This document shows, piece after piece, positions 21,086-32,645 of a stretch of DNA of 64,000 nucleotides. The stretch lies in assembly GCA_020186115.1 (NCBI GenBank), contig WSYJ01000019.1:1-64000 (forward strand). Direction: 5' to 3'. Position numbers and translations under genes: made by a program. Source of the DNA: Histomonas meleagridis. Taxonomy: Eukaryota; Parabasalia; Tritrichomonadida; Dientamoebidae. A model generated the notes under the pieces. That model was not told the DNA's origin. It saw only the letters and a list, made by a program, of their open reading frames with translations, and searched no databases. Position 1 is the first letter of the stretch; the number at the start of each line of letters is the position of its first letter.

Positions 21086-22695
21086 GATTAATAGGATAAG
21101 GCACAGGATTTAATAAATATCTTGGTACTGACATTTTTATACCTTTTTCATTATAAATATTATATTTACCTTTTTCGAAATTATCTACTATAAAAATATC
21201 TGATAATATTTTTGATCTCTTTTTTAGTTGATCTGTGTTATAAACTGTTACTGTTGTACCAGGAGGTAAATAAAATCCTTCTTGATTTATAATTTTATCA
21301 TTTAATTTATGTAATTCTAAACCAAAAGATTTTCTTTGATTAAAAGCTTCTATTGGTGAAATTTTTTTGTGATTTAATTGACTTAATGTTTTATGATAAG
21401 TATTATTATAATTATTAACAATTTTCTTCATATGATATGGATCTATTTCTTTTAAACTTATATTATCAGCCATATCTCTAATAGTTCTACAAATTCTATT
21501 GATTATAGCTAAAGAAGTATGAATAGGATAAGATTTATCTTCTAAAATTATTCTTTTTACTGGAATTATTTTTACACCAGATAAATGTGCTGCTATATAT
21601 TGTAAAGGTTTCGATAAAAATGTCCTTTCAGAATCACAATGTATAATTTTAGGATTAAATCCTGCATTATATAATATAAATAAAGCTTTAGCTATAAATT
21701 CTATTGATTTCTTTGTAGTTATTTTATCATTTATTTTTGTATTAGTATAGGCATAAAATAAAAATCTAGACCTAATTTCAACTGCTAATAAATAACAATA
21801 TTTTGTTTCTGTTTTAGTGGTTTCATCATAACCAGAAAAAAATAAATCCATTTGATATTCACCATTATTACCAATATATTTTAATTGATATTTTTTTATT
21901 TCTTTTATAAGGAAAATAACTTATATTAGGTTTAAATTGTGGATCTAATTTTGAATAATCAATATGATATGGAAATAAATAGTTATCAAATAAATATTTG
22001 TTTTTCGAACGAGATTTAAAAACTGTGTTAATATAAGGTGAATTCTTAGAATCTTCATATATATTATAATTACTATATATATTGTCATAAGGAAATTTAC
22101 TAAAATATTGTAACAAATAATTGCTATATGCATAATCGAATGTAAATACGTTCCCAATTTTATTATCAATTATTTCAATACCATATAAATATTTCCTTAA
22201 TTTTTCACAATATTCATTAAATTTGATAGGCTTTTTTTCAGCTTCAAAAACTTCGTGTGCAAACATCTCATTCAATTTTTTGATAATCTTTCTAATATTA
22301 TATTCATAATGCTCTGGGATTGTTTTTCCTCCAATTTTTCCATTAATAGGTGTAATTTTTTCATTTTCGATAAAAATTTTATTAAAATTATATTTAAATT
22401 TTTCATAATTGTTTAAATGATTATTTTTATATTGATTATCTGTTATTCTCTATAAGTTGACATCTATATAATATTAATTAACTAAATTGTTGTATGTTTC
22501 GACTAATGGCTTTGTACCAGTATTAAATTCAGGTGTAAATTTAATCTCCCTATTATATTTTTAATTAAGAAAATTAATAAAATTTTGTAGACTCAAATTA
22601 CCTTTTGATTGTGAATTTTGATTATTTAATTCATTTCTAACTAGTGTTTCGAATAAATATTGCATTTCTCTCTTTCTTTTATAAACTGGATCCAT
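21075..22695 (-). pseudogene. Maverick 1 rve-family integrase, broken
   Basis: Start at 22695 (MDPVYKRKREM), with TCATTTTATTTTTTTAT just upstream. The retroviral-type core has YQMDLFF (first Asp) and IIHCDSERTF (second Asp). The third acidic residue is expected in the block reading SLAIINRICRTIRDMADN, where Asn stands in the usual Glu position by my alignment. The C-terminal part has KTLSQLNHKKISPIEAF and a chromo/SH3-like segment, PPGTTVTVYN...DIFIVDNFEKGKYNIYN. Stops: TAA near 22560 and 22480, TAG near 22452; frameshift near 21870. It would insert the element; this copy is inactive. Confidence 0.85.
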
Positions 22696-22728
22696 ATAAA
22701 AAAATAAAATGAAATAAAATATTTTTTT

Positions 22729-23850
22729 TTATTCTTTAAATATACTTAATAAATGTTCATCTATGTTACCTGTTACTTTACCAACTATTGAATTTAATAT
22801 TTTTGTGATTATTACTAAATCATTTGATAATTTATTACCATCAAATAATACTACATCACCTATTTCATAATCTGCAGTATTATTTACTCTAAAATAAAAA
22901 TCTCCATGTGTTGCAAAATCAATAGTATCTTGTAAAATTTCTACTTCTCTTTTAATAACATCACCTATTGAAGCTTTATATCCAGTTTCATGTTTAGATA
23001 CACAAATACCTAAATATTCTTTATAAGTACCTGTAGTTTTAACTGATGGAATACAATCAGTTGATGAAGTATTTGTAACATATTTACCTTCATTGGTTAA
23101 AGCATAAACATTACCTGTTAAAAATACTGGTGAACCAATTTGAAATTGTGTTAAATCTTCTGTAACAGGAGCATTATGTATAATAGTTGTATTTAATTGT
23201 GTAAGACCTCCAGTTACTTCAAATGTATTGAATGGTTTATCAGTCAAATCATTATAACTATGAGTATGACCGTTTAATGAAAAAAAACTTACATTGATGT
23301 AGTTAATGGAATTACAATTTATATTACCATTATTACCATTAAAACTGATATTACCATCATTATTATTAATTTTACCAAAATACATAGTATTTTCAGAAGT
23401 TCTAATTCTCCAACTATAATCACTATCATCATCATTTTTATTATGAAAATAAATACAATCTCCAATTTCCATCACACCATCTGTTTTTATTATAGCAATA
23501 CAAGGTAAACTCATATTAACATTAGAAGTGCCACCAATATTATTGTTAATATAGTAATTGTTAATTTTTCCATTAATAGTTATATCATTATTAAATTCTG
23601 TATGTGTATGATCAATCAATGCATATCTAGTATCATGATAATGTTCTATAGGAACAAATGCATCAGGTATACCATATAAATCACCCCAACTATGCATGTG
23701 TGATTCTACTGGAGGAATATCTGTTAAATCATTATAACTATGTTTATGTTTTGTTGCAGCATATTTTGTATCATGATTATTATGATCTTTTAAAGCATAC
23801 TCAGTATGTGTATGTTCTGAGGGTGGAAATTTTTCAGGTTTATTAGTTAA
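22729..23850 (-). CDS. Maverick fibre/spike-like protein, 5'-truncated
   Basis: The frame stays open upstream of the first ATG (23697) to 23850. Contains tandem phage-tail-fibre-like blocks: EHTHTEYALKDHN, HKHSYNDLTDIPP, HMHSWGDLYGIP, EHYHDTRYALIDH and GHTHSYNDLTDKPFN. These HxH...NDLTDxP repeats are typical of trimeric fibre shafts, where His pairs can bind metal. A C-terminal domain of about 130 residues includes VEILQDTIDFATHGDFYFRV. It probably decorates the virion and binds a surface (inference). The 5' end is cut by a GC-rich junction at 23851. A relative lies at 41306-41698. Confidence 0.7.
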   Translation of the reverse strand, partial: LTNKPEKFPPSEHTHTEYALKDHNNHDTKYAATKHKHSYNDLTDIPPVESHMHSWGDLYGIPDAFVPIEHYHDTRYALIDHTHTEFNNDITINGKINNYYINNNIGGTSNVNMSLPCIAIIKTDGVMEIGDCIYFHNKNDDDSDYSWRIRTSENTMYFGKINNNDGNISFNGNNGNINCNSINYINVSFFSLNGHTHSYNDLTDKPFNTFEVTGGLTQLNTTIIHNAPVTEDLTQFQIGSPVFLTGNVYALTNEGKYVTNTSSTDCIPSVKTTGTYKEYLGICVSKHETGYKASIGDVIKREVEILQDTIDFATHGDFYFRVNNTADYEIGDVVLFDGNKLSNDLVIITKILNSIVGKVTGNIDEHLLSIFKE

Positions 23851-23925
23851 ACACCGAAGGTGGGGCCCCTAGGGGTCCCTGTGATTTGTCCCGACCGCAT
23901 TATATACGTACTTATTTTTAAGAAA
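23851..23925. repeat. GC-rich junction with TCCCGACCGCATTATATAC motif
   Basis: Sharply GC-rich (GGTGGGGCCCCTAGGGGTCC, self-complementary) and ends TCCCGACCGCATTATATACG. The same tail occurs at 34103-34126 and, inverted, at 35337-35358. It separates the truncated fibre gene from an RLE retrotransposon fragment, so it marks a rearrangement or a small repeat-element end. Confidence 0.55.
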
Positions 23926-24830
23926 AACATCTTTAGAAAACCATAATCTTAAAAAACAAGATATAATTAAATCATCATATCTATCATTAAGATCCTTCAA
24001 ACCAGCACCTCCATCTTTCCATGCAGTGTAGTAAAATTCTTTTGGTAAAGAATTAATTTTTAAATTAGAGTTTAGTGCTGATCTAATTCTTTTGTTTAAA
24101 AATTCGATATCATTTCTAGAAGTAAAACCATTAAAATAAATACGTAATATAAACTAGGTGTAATAAAATGTTTAATTGCATCAATCATTTGGTTCCATTT
24201 TAAAGGGGAAGAACAAATATCCTTAATATCTTCTTAAGCTTGATTTATTTTATATTTGGAGGATCTAAATTTCATATTTTTAGTTAATGCAGTCATAATA
24301 CCTAAATAAGTATTACCATTATACAAATCAATCATAGGAATAAAATTGTTATTAATTTTAAAATTCGTAATAGCGGAATATCTTCTGTCATTATGATTAA
24401 TATAATTATAGGTTCTACATTTTTCTGGTTGAATCTTCATATTAACATATTTACAAAATTCTTCTACTACTTTAATTTAATTATTCATACCAATTTCTGT
24501 ATCAGATATCAGGATTAAATCATCTGCATAAGCTTGTTCACTATCATTTTGTTTATTATAATGAATACCATCTAAAATTTTATCATTTAATTTTTATAAT
24601 AAAGGATCCAAACATAAATTGAATGCTAAAGGAGAAAAAGGACAATTTTGTTTAACTCCACAATTAATAATAATTTCTTCTGAAGACCCTTTATTAGGGA
24701 TTCGAATTTTAGTAGATGAATTATTATAAGTTGCTTTAATCAAATGAATTATTTTATTATCGAAACCTAATTGATCTTAAACTTTAAAAATCTGATCATG
24801 AGGAGTTGAACCAAAAGCATCTGAAAAGTC
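23926..24830 (-). pseudogene. RLE retrotransposon fragment E (RT only)
   Basis: Minus-strand piece corresponding to copy A positions about 5110-6030, truncated on both sides. Recognisable: the region before the knuckle (LKDLN...DDLIISCF), KCRTYNYINHN, the YADDLILISDTEIG box with changes beside it, KQ(G/N)CPFSPLAFNLC and FSDAFG. Many stops and frameshifts. It stops abruptly at the left inverted repeat of the 8 kb block. Confidence 0.8.
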
Positions 24831-25012
24831 GGTACTCTCCAAGCAAAATAGAGAATTTGAATACCTTCCTATCAAAAAGTGGAAATGCTATTCAATTATG
24901 CGTGATTTTTTGAATAGCATTGAAAAATTCACATTCGAAATATTTTTGTGAGAAATTATTCATTCTCAAATCTGATTTCTATGTTTTACAATTTTCGACA
25001 TGGAATTTTCTG
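24831..25012 (+). repeat. Left terminal inverted repeat of 8 kb block
   Basis: Begins GGTACTC.. and continues AAAATAGAGAATTTGAAT, then ATCAAAAAGTGGAAATGC, CAATTATGCGTGATTTTT, TTTGATTTCTATGTTTTA-like sequence and GGAATTTTCTG. Every one of these blocks is found in the same order on the opposite strand at 32646-32829. Similar along about 180 bases but not identical. Confidence 0.8.
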
Positions 25013-25117
25013 GTAATTCATAAAATATCAATCAACACTGGGTTACATTGGTCTATTTATCATTGAGTTTATCTCTAAAATTCATCAAAAAAATAATAAA
25101 AACTAGTGAAAATTACT

Positions 25118-28100
25118 TTACTCATCAACTTGATTAAAAATAGCTGCATTATTTTCAGTATAGCCTGGTTGATACGTATTCATTTGTTGTTTATCTTTTT
25201 TTTTTTATACAAGAAAACGCCAACAATTATTATTAACACGACCCCTACAATCGCTGAAATCATTAAAACGAAATTTTTCATCATATCTGTTTTATTAGAG
25301 GAACTGTTATCTGTTGTTTTTGGTAAATGTGGTGCTGATGTTAAATTTACATTGATACATGTCATAACTTTTTTCTTTAATGTATTAATTTTATTTGAAC
25401 AAAATGCTTTTAATAGTGAATTTTCTTCATCAAAAACTACAATGCTTGAATTAAAATAAATTAATTTTAGATAATCATTGCAATTAGTCGAATTAAAATA
25501 TGAATTATCTGTACAATAAATTTCATTTGTAGAACCAATAAAATTATTAATATCATTTTTATATTCGGTTGATATATAATTCATTATAATTTATTGAGGT
25601 TTAGAAATTAATGTATTTGTTTCTATTATAGGAATTCCTCCTGAATAATAATTATATATAATATTTTTATGATTAAAAATTGTATCAGTTATTAACGAAG
25701 TATTTGGTTCCATATAAATATTATTTGCATTAATTTTACCTTTAATCGTAGTTAGAGCTTTAATAATTATATCACTTGCGTTAATTTCATTGTTCTTTTC
25801 ATTTGGATTCTTTGATCTAACTTTAAATTGTGAATCTGACAGAAATACAATGTCATTGAATTGGATTTCACCATTAATATCAATAATTATATTTCCATTA
25901 ATTTTTATTGGTTTTTCTAAAATAAACTTTCTTTGTCCTTTTTTTAAGTTAATTTCAATATTACCAATACCTTCAAAGTTAAGATTAAAATTAGATGCAA
26001 CATAATTTAGTATTAAATTACCTCTTCGTCTAATTACAATTAGTTGTTCTTGATTTGTTATTTTTTCCCATTCTCCAATAAAATTAATTATAGTTTTCTT
26101 ACCTTTAGGTGATACATCTACTTGAAATCCTGGAATTGAAGTTGTTCCTTGTTCTATTATTAAATTGATAGAATTTGATGTTGTAAATTGTGTTTTCAAA
26201 ATATCTTTAATATTATCTTTTTAAATTAATGTTTCTTTAACAACAATTCCTTTTGTTGTGACTTTTATATTTGATATTTCTTGATTAAATTGAACAGTTA
26301 AGTAGTTGAATTTAGAATAAATTAAGTCTTTATAAGCTTGAAAATCTAAATAAACCTTTTTTCCTGTAAAATTAATTTTTTCGTTATTTTTTTGTGAAAT
26401 TATTGATTGTGAAAGGAAGAACTTTAGTATATTTATTTCATAATGCTTATTTATTTTTGAATTTTGAAAATTGATAGAAAGATTAGTGTTTGAAATATTG
26501 AGTTTAGAAATATGATCTTTAAGAGATAAATCCATATTAATACTGATATTAGATTGAGTTTTTGATGAAATTGTAACTTCAGATTTTTGTGTACGTAGAC
26601 ATGTTAATGGAATTGATGTTTTACTATTACCTTGAGGTCTCACCAATTGGAGGTATTGGTGACCGTTAAGACAAACATCATCACATTTTCGAAACAACAT
26701 CTTGTCAAAAAATCGATTAGGTTGTTTTTAATCAAAAATCGACCATGAATCCATAATGATGTCACTCTGGAGATGCTCCCATGCCCAAACTAAATATTGT
26801 GATGCAATCTTTTTTGTAAATTTTTGATTTGGATTAACGTTATAACCTTTTCGAAACAAGTGTTTAGCTGTTGCTTTCAAGCAACCAAAGACTCTTCTAT
26901 CTAAAGGCTGAAGCTGGTCTGTCAAGCCAGGTGGAATAAAATGCAATGCGATCTTTAAGCTTGCTGCTAAAATTTGAATTTGCTGACACCTATGCATAGG
27001 ACAATTACAATATCGTAAGAGTCCAAGAGTAAGTGGATCTCTTCTTCATCATTAAAGTGGGTTCTCAAAAATCGTAGATATTGACTAAATGTTTCTTCAG
27101 TCGTCCAACCGTTTTCTGAATACGTTGACATGTGATATGAAACGTCACCAATCTGAGATTCTTTGCAGCGATTTGTTTTCCCTTTTGCAATGAAAAAAAG
27201 AGGGATTTTGGGAACCATCAGCTCTAATGCTTGCAAGTACTGTCATGGATGTTTTAGGTGATGCTTCAAGATTAATGCTAATGGAATCGCTTCCCTTTTC
27301 AGCCCATGTCACCATGCCGTTTGGGAATATCTTCCATGCCGTTTCATCGCGATTGACAATATGGCTATGATCTGTTGAATCCATAAGATTTTTGATTTCA
27401 TTAATGAACTGATTCATATCATCTTCTGTGGCTGTTGGCCTTCTTTTGGCATGGAGAGACCTAGATGATAAATGGTTTCTCTTTTTAAAGTCGGCTATGA
27501 ACTGATGAGAAATCGTAAATTGTTTGGCCTCATCATTTTCGATATCGTTGGGAAATTTAGACAAATATGCATTCATGGCAATGTCAATGAAGTCTTCATT
27601 TGTAAAGACATAACCTGGTTTAAGAAAGTTTTGAACAATATAATCTTTGATAGATTCTTCTTCTAAATCTGTAAATACTATATGAGTGCTCCCATGATGA
27701 GTTTTCCACGGCCTCCAGTCTGGTTCAATCACTAATTTCCTTTTCCAATTTCTAATTGTTGATTCTGGAATACCGCTCATTTTGGAAATCTGATATATTG
27801 GGTGAGATCCCCGTGAAATAATCTGAATCACATTCTCAATTTTCCCTCTTTTCCCGTAATTTGAATAATTGTTGTGTGGCTTTCCGCTGAAGACTCGACC
27901 AAGCATAAAATTTGTCAATAACCGTTTATTAATATTTTGTGAGAAATAAACGTCTTCACATATATCCAATTGTAGAGACATCAGGGTATCTTCATTTATT
28001 TGCAAGTTAACTAATTTTTGATCCAGGATAAATTCTTTTTATATATATTTTCCATAGTTTCTTTATGAATCACTAAAAATCCTTTATCACATTCTTCTCC

Positions 28101-29270
28101 AATACAATATTTTTCATGCACAAATGGTGGAAGAGTTTGGAAAACTAATTGAATACAACTTAAACTATCATTTTTTCCATATGTTAATTCTGCAAACTCT
28201 ACAGAAATTTTACCATATTTAGATAATTTGCTATTGATAAAATTAAGTTTCCATGAATCCTTTGCTATTGATTTTCTGGAACAAACTAAATCTATAGGAA
28301 TATTTAATATAGTTTTAAGAGACTCAAAATCAAAAAAAATTACACTTACATAAAATTTGACGTCCAAATTAAATTTAGATCCTTCTATAGGTATTATTGG
28401 AGATTCTGTTATAATATATCCATGTGAATATTGTACATCTTCTTCGACTGTTATATCAAATGTTAAATGTCCATTAGAAACAAGATTAAATTCTTGAAGA
28501 TATTTTGAATCATTTTTCGTAATTTCCATATTTTTGTAAACAGTAAATATATTATTTGAAATATAATCACCTTGAGGTTCATATGCTAGCACTAAAGTAA
28601 GCGTTGATTTCGAATTAATTTTTGAATTATTTGATCCATATATCCTTTATGCATAAAATGTTACAGGATTTTGAAGATTTGATTGGATAGAATCGAATTC
28701 ATTGTTAATCTTAATGAATCCATTAATTCCAACTTTTATTGAGGTAATAATGATATTTAGTTCTTCATCACAATCATTAATTATATTCGCTGGAATATTT
28801 TGTGCGCCAATTTCGATTTTTGCTTTATGTTTTTGGATAATTTCAAAAAATTGTTCATCATTTATTTTCACATAGTGAGAGTGGCCAAGAAGTATTAGGA
28901 AAGTTGATAGTCCCTTCTATTAGTATAAAGTCAAAATGAAACATTTCATGTGAATTTAACCATCCTTCATAGTTAACAATAAGTTTGTTATTAATTCCTT
29001 CAAAATTAATTTTTGGAAAAACAAAAGTTGATTTTATGGTTAGTTTATATAAACATTCGAAAAACATTAAATCAAATTGAAGATGTGAAATCAATAAGTT
29101 AAGATTTGTTCTAATATCTTTGGAAATTTTGACTGAATTTGAATACGATTCAGAGAATTTATAATTAATAATGATATTTGATGGAATTGAATCATCAATA
29201 TTTAATAACTCAAATTCACATGCTTTAATTAACGATGAAGAGAATATGGATAGAGAATGAATATTTACGA
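25118..29270 (-). pseudogene. Surface-type single-pass membrane protein 1, broken
   Basis: Reading right to left: a long ectodomain of alternating hydrophobic/polar beta-strand repeats rich in Asn, Ile and Lys, probably beta-helical (for example GNIIIDINGEIQFNDIVFL). Short Cys-bearing loops follow (CIGEECDKG, FRKCDDVCLNGHQ). Then one membrane span, FVLMISAIVGVVLIIIVGVF, and a KKKK stop-transfer. After an A-run frameshift comes a short tail, MNTYQPGYTENNAAIF, with TAA at 25118-25120. This layout is common among trichomonad surface/adhesin-like families. Damage: stop at 28647, pogo insertion at 26725-28005, stop at 25591 and the A-run. No start codon found; 5' end probably lost. Confidence 0.65.
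26725..28005 (-). mobile_element. pogo/Tigger-type transposon with broken transposase
   Basis: Three overlapping frames: 27145-28005, 26967-27236, 26728-26997. An N-terminal psq-like HTH (GKIENVIQIISRGSHPIYQIS...PESTIRNWKRK), a CENPB-type DNA-binding part (FTNEDFIDIAMNAYLSKFP...FIADFKKRN), and the DDE_1 core NRDETAWKIFP, LLLDSYD, PPGLTDQLQPLDRRVFGCLK. Two frameshifts inactivate it. It interrupts surface gene 1. I could not define terminal inverted repeats; ATCAAAAAT lies near both ends (26735 and 28014), which may be their remnant. Confidence 0.8.
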
Positions 29271-29714
29271 AATGGTGGTGTTACATAGATGTAACGTTAA
29301 CAAAAGTTACATAAGAAAAATAATATTTTTATAGGACACAAAGTGGCCGTTATATAAACAATTTTTGTTAATTTATATAGTATTTAACATGTAATATGTA
29401 ACGTAACTACTATAAAGAAGAAAGTATAATGAAGTTGTAACATAACGAGTAACGGTTACAAAGTTACATCATTAAAAAAAATAAATATAATGAAGAAGTC
29501 ATTATAAATTAGAAATATAATAAAGAAGTCATAATAATAAAGTAATATAATAAAGTTATCATTATAAAAAAGAAATACAATAAAGTGATCATAATAAATG
29601 AGAAATATAATAAAGTAATTTATAAACAATTAATTATCGACAACTAATTATCAACAAATTAATGACTAACAATCAAATCACAAACGATCAAATCACAAAC
29701 GATCAAATCACAAA
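29271..29714. other. Intergenic simple repeats
   Basis: No gene seen. 29278-29480 carries GTTACAT/ATGTAAC palindromic pieces. 29480-29640 is a degenerate A/T-rich repeat of ATAATAAAG(A/T)A(A/G)TCAT type. 29677-29715 has three CAAA(C)GATCAAATCAC units. Confidence 0.5.
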
Positions 29715-29927
29715 CTAATCTTGTTCCCAAAAATATTCTCGTTCAAGATTGGACATTTCACCAGGTCTTTTTGATCGCAAATAACTAACAAAGATATAAT
29801 CATTGTATGGTTTTCCAGAAGGAATTTTTAAAAAAACTTTATAACGACGTCTACTTTTATCGAAATCTAATATTATTGTAATAACACCATTTTATCTACC
29901 AGGGAAATGCGTGACCTGTACGCACAT
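29715..29927 (-). pseudogene. Small cassette gene with early in-frame stop
   Basis: ATG at 29927; 11 codons (MCVQVTHFPGR), TAA (29892-29894), then the same frame is open for 58 more codons to TAG at 29715. The downstream part has RRRYKVFLKIPSGKPYNDYI and ends SNLEREYFWEQD. Strand pattern and aromatic residues recall an SH3/chromo-like barrel, but the family is not identified. A strong promoter-like module precedes it. Either a nonsense-mutated gene or a readthrough product. Confidence 0.45.
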
Positions 29928-29930
29928 TTT

Positions 29931-29984
29931 GCGGTTATCGCTTCAATTTCCCACTTTTTGAACGGCCTGACATTATGACCGTCC
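29931..29984 (-). promoter_or_regulatory. Promoter-like module GTTCAAAAAGTGGGAAATTG..GATAACCGC
   Basis: Minus strand: GGACGGTC..., CCGTTCAAAAAGTGGGAAAT, TGAAGCGATAACCGC. It shares CAAAAAGTGGGAAATTG and AATAACCGCC-type ends with 62765-62822, and TTCAAAAAGTCGAAAATTGA...AATAACCGTCC with 49650-49690. It sits 4 bases from the 29927 start codon. AACCG/TAACNG is a Myb-type core (known for trichomonad promoter binding proteins); function here is inferred. Confidence 0.45.
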
Positions 29985-30687
29985 AAAATATGGAAACACG
30001 AAAATATGAAACACATCAAAACAAATGTATGAATTAGAAAATTCTGAATATAACAAATTATAGTATATGCAGTAATTATTAGCATATTGAAATATTTTTG
30101 AAAAATATTCTATTTTTATCGAGATATAAGCATTAGAAAAAAATTGTCTTATTTTTCAAAATAAATATTATAAATCGATAATGCATTATCCATTTTATAC
30201 ATTAAATGTTGATGATGATAAATCTGCAATTGTTACAGTTAATAATATAGATATTATTTTCGATTCAATATCAATGTTAATAAACTTAGGATATATGCGA
30301 ATTAATATATATTCATCTAATCTTAATCGAAAGATCACAATCCTAAATGATGAAGCTTATGATTCGATTGTTGAATTTGTTTGTAATTCAAGTCAAATTG
30401 TATTAGAAGGAAAACATTTGTTGATTGTGAATACACAAGAAATATCATTTGAGATAACTCCGAATAGTTTCATTACTTTTGAAGCTAATCATTATATATC
30501 ACGTGTTAAAATTTCGAATATCAACTTTGATTCAAACGAAATTATAAATATTGGATTTGATTTCGATCATTCAACACTTGGAGAGATTTTTTCTGATATA
30601 ATTCGAATTAATGGAAGTGGTTTCATTGATATTCCTGGAAAAATGATTATAAATAATCTAGAACTTACTGGATTAAGTCCAATCATA

Positions 30688-31982
30688 GGGTGTCCAACCC
30701 CAAGTGTAGCATCTCATTATACAAATAAAATTCAAATGTACTAAGATAATGATTAGAATGTATACTTGATATACTCTCCTTTGGTATGTATTACTTGTTC
30801 CAATCTCCTTTTCCATTCTTCAAAAACCCGTTTTAACATATCGGTTGGTATTTGTTGTAAAATATCAGTTATACATTTTTTAACTCCTTTCTTGATTCGT
30901 ATGATTGACCTTCCATTTTATTTTTGTTATAGCAAAATAGGAAGAAGTCTGATGGTGCTATATCTGGTGAATAAGGAGGATGAGGTGCTCTTTTAAGACC
31001 TTTAATATTCATTATATTAGTTGTGTGCTTCGATATGTGAGGACGTGCATTATCGGCATGGACGGTTAATCTTCTTCCTTCATTATCTAAATATCCCCCA
31101 TTTAATTTTGAAAGTTCCTTAATAATATTATTTGCATAATACTTCGAATTAAATGTTTCGCCTTTTGGAAGAAAGTTAATAACCTTTATTCCGAAAAAAA
31201 AAAAAAAAGTTGTCAGCATAATTTTTTTATCTGTTAAAACCTTATTTGGACGTGTTTGAGGCTGACTTCCGATGGGTATCCATTGTTGAGAAGGATAATA
31301 TGAATATTCAAACCAAGATTCGTCTCCTGTGACGAAATATATATAATTGTTATGTTTGGCTGAATTCAGAATCTTAATAAGTGCCTTTGAGATTGTTACC
31401 CTTTGAATTTTTTGTTTTTCTGAGAGACTGTGGGGAACTCACTTTAAATGCATGTTTAAATAAAAAAGCATATTTGTTAAATGATAATATACCGTACTTT
31501 TTGGAATCCCCGTAGTGTTAGCTATATAACGAACAGATGCAAATGGTTCTTCATCAAGTACATACAAAATTTTTTCATTAATGATTTTGTGTTCATCGAA
31601 ATTTGCATTTGAAGTTTCCTTGTTAACGGTTTTTGATGTTTTGCAATTTCTAATATATTTTGTAATTGTTGAATATGAAATACATTGATCTTGAAGAGTC
31701 AACTTCATTTCTTTATATATTGATTTTTAATTTTTCCCTTGTAAGTGTAAGAAAATCGCGATTGATTTCTGGTCGAGTTCCATTTTGAACTTTTTGATAA
31801 TTTAACTCGTATATTTTTTCCGATTTACTATCAAAAAAGTTCAAATATCTCATTATATCTAATTATTATGAGACTTCATATTTATAAAAAATAAAATGTT
31901 ATATTCATATATTATTCATATATATTTATTAATAATTATATATGCTCACATATGGAGATGCTACACTTAGGGTTGGACACCC
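30688..31982 (-). mobile_element. mariner element 2
   Basis: Inverted repeats GGGTGTCCAACCCCAAGTGT (from 30688) and the complement of GGGTGTCCAACCCTAAGTGT ending at 31982; 28 of 29 bases match over the first 29. TA precedes the left end; the right flank reads TTTATA, so the TA duplication is imperfect. 1295 bases. Its ends differ from mariner 1, so this is a separate family. Inserted in surface gene 2. Confidence 0.92.
30755..31708 (-). pseudogene. mariner transposase 2
   Basis: HTH region with ASVRYIANTTGIPKSTVYYHL, then frames WVPHSL-like, TGDESWFEYSYYPSQQW (first Asp), a poly-T run of 15 (coding sense) replacing the strand after IMLTT, INFLPKGETFNSKYY, VHADNARPH (second Asp) and HPPYSPDIAPSDFFLF (third Asp; 34 residues between). 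The C-terminal RVFEEWKRRLEQVI lies in another frame. At least three frameshifts. Inactive. Confidence 0.85.
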
Positions 31983-32645
31983 TTTATAATAAATGGAATT
32001 GGTATTGCTGTCATTCATTATTATGTAGAAATAAATGTAACTGTAAATTCATCAAATAATGGTGAAACACAACTACATATTTCAATTAATTCGATTAATT
32101 CATATAAGCCAATTAAAGTCACTGGTTATTCAAAAGAAGATTCAAGAAAAATAAAGAATGGAGATGTTAAATTATCGAAACTGATAATGGAATTGAGATC
32201 GAAGGAATGGAGAAAGATAAAAATAATTATGAAAAATGGTTAATTATTGGCGTTGTCATTGGTGTTGTGGTGGTTGCTGTTGTAGTAACTGTCATTATAA
32301 TTTATGTAAAGAGAAGAAATGTAAAAGATAAGAAAGCTATGAAATCAATAATGCAATCTGTGGATAATGGAAAGATTATATATACTGGAAATTAAAATCT
32401 ATAAAAAGTATTGAAAGATATTATTAGTTAAGATAGAACATCGTATTTTAAATTATTCATTCTGTAAAAATTGTTATTTTTATTTAATTTTTAAGTTAAA
32501 TGAGTGCCTTTTATATGTGTGAAAAAGTTTATTCTTAAATTGAAATATCTTTAATATATTATACTAATTCTTAATAATATTTTGAAAAATTTTAGGAATA
32601 ATAATAAAGGATGAATGTAATATCCCATTGGATGACAATATATTA

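Larger units (their letters stand above)
30181..32394 (+). pseudogene. Surface-type single-pass membrane protein 2, split by mariner
   Basis: N-terminal part 30181-30687 (MHYPFYTLNVDDD...), with beta-strand-rich repeats like those of surface gene 1 (VLEGKHLLIVNTQEISFEI). Coding resumes after the mariner at 31983 (NGIGIAVIHYYVEINVTV). A frameshift near 32175 leads into GIEIEGMEKDKNNYEKW, a membrane span WLIIGVVIGVVVVAVVVTVI, a KRR stop-transfer and a short tail DNGKIIYTGN. Transcribed away from surface gene 1. No clear initiator at the ATG. Same architecture as gene 1 but with a different tail. Confidence 0.6.

Noticed and set aside
27472..27666. Plus-strand open frame in the pogo region
   Set aside because: Shadow of the transposase on the opposite strand.
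27300..27900. Clear terminal inverted repeats of the pogo element
   Set aside because: Only ATCAAAAAT near both ends; too short to define boundaries.
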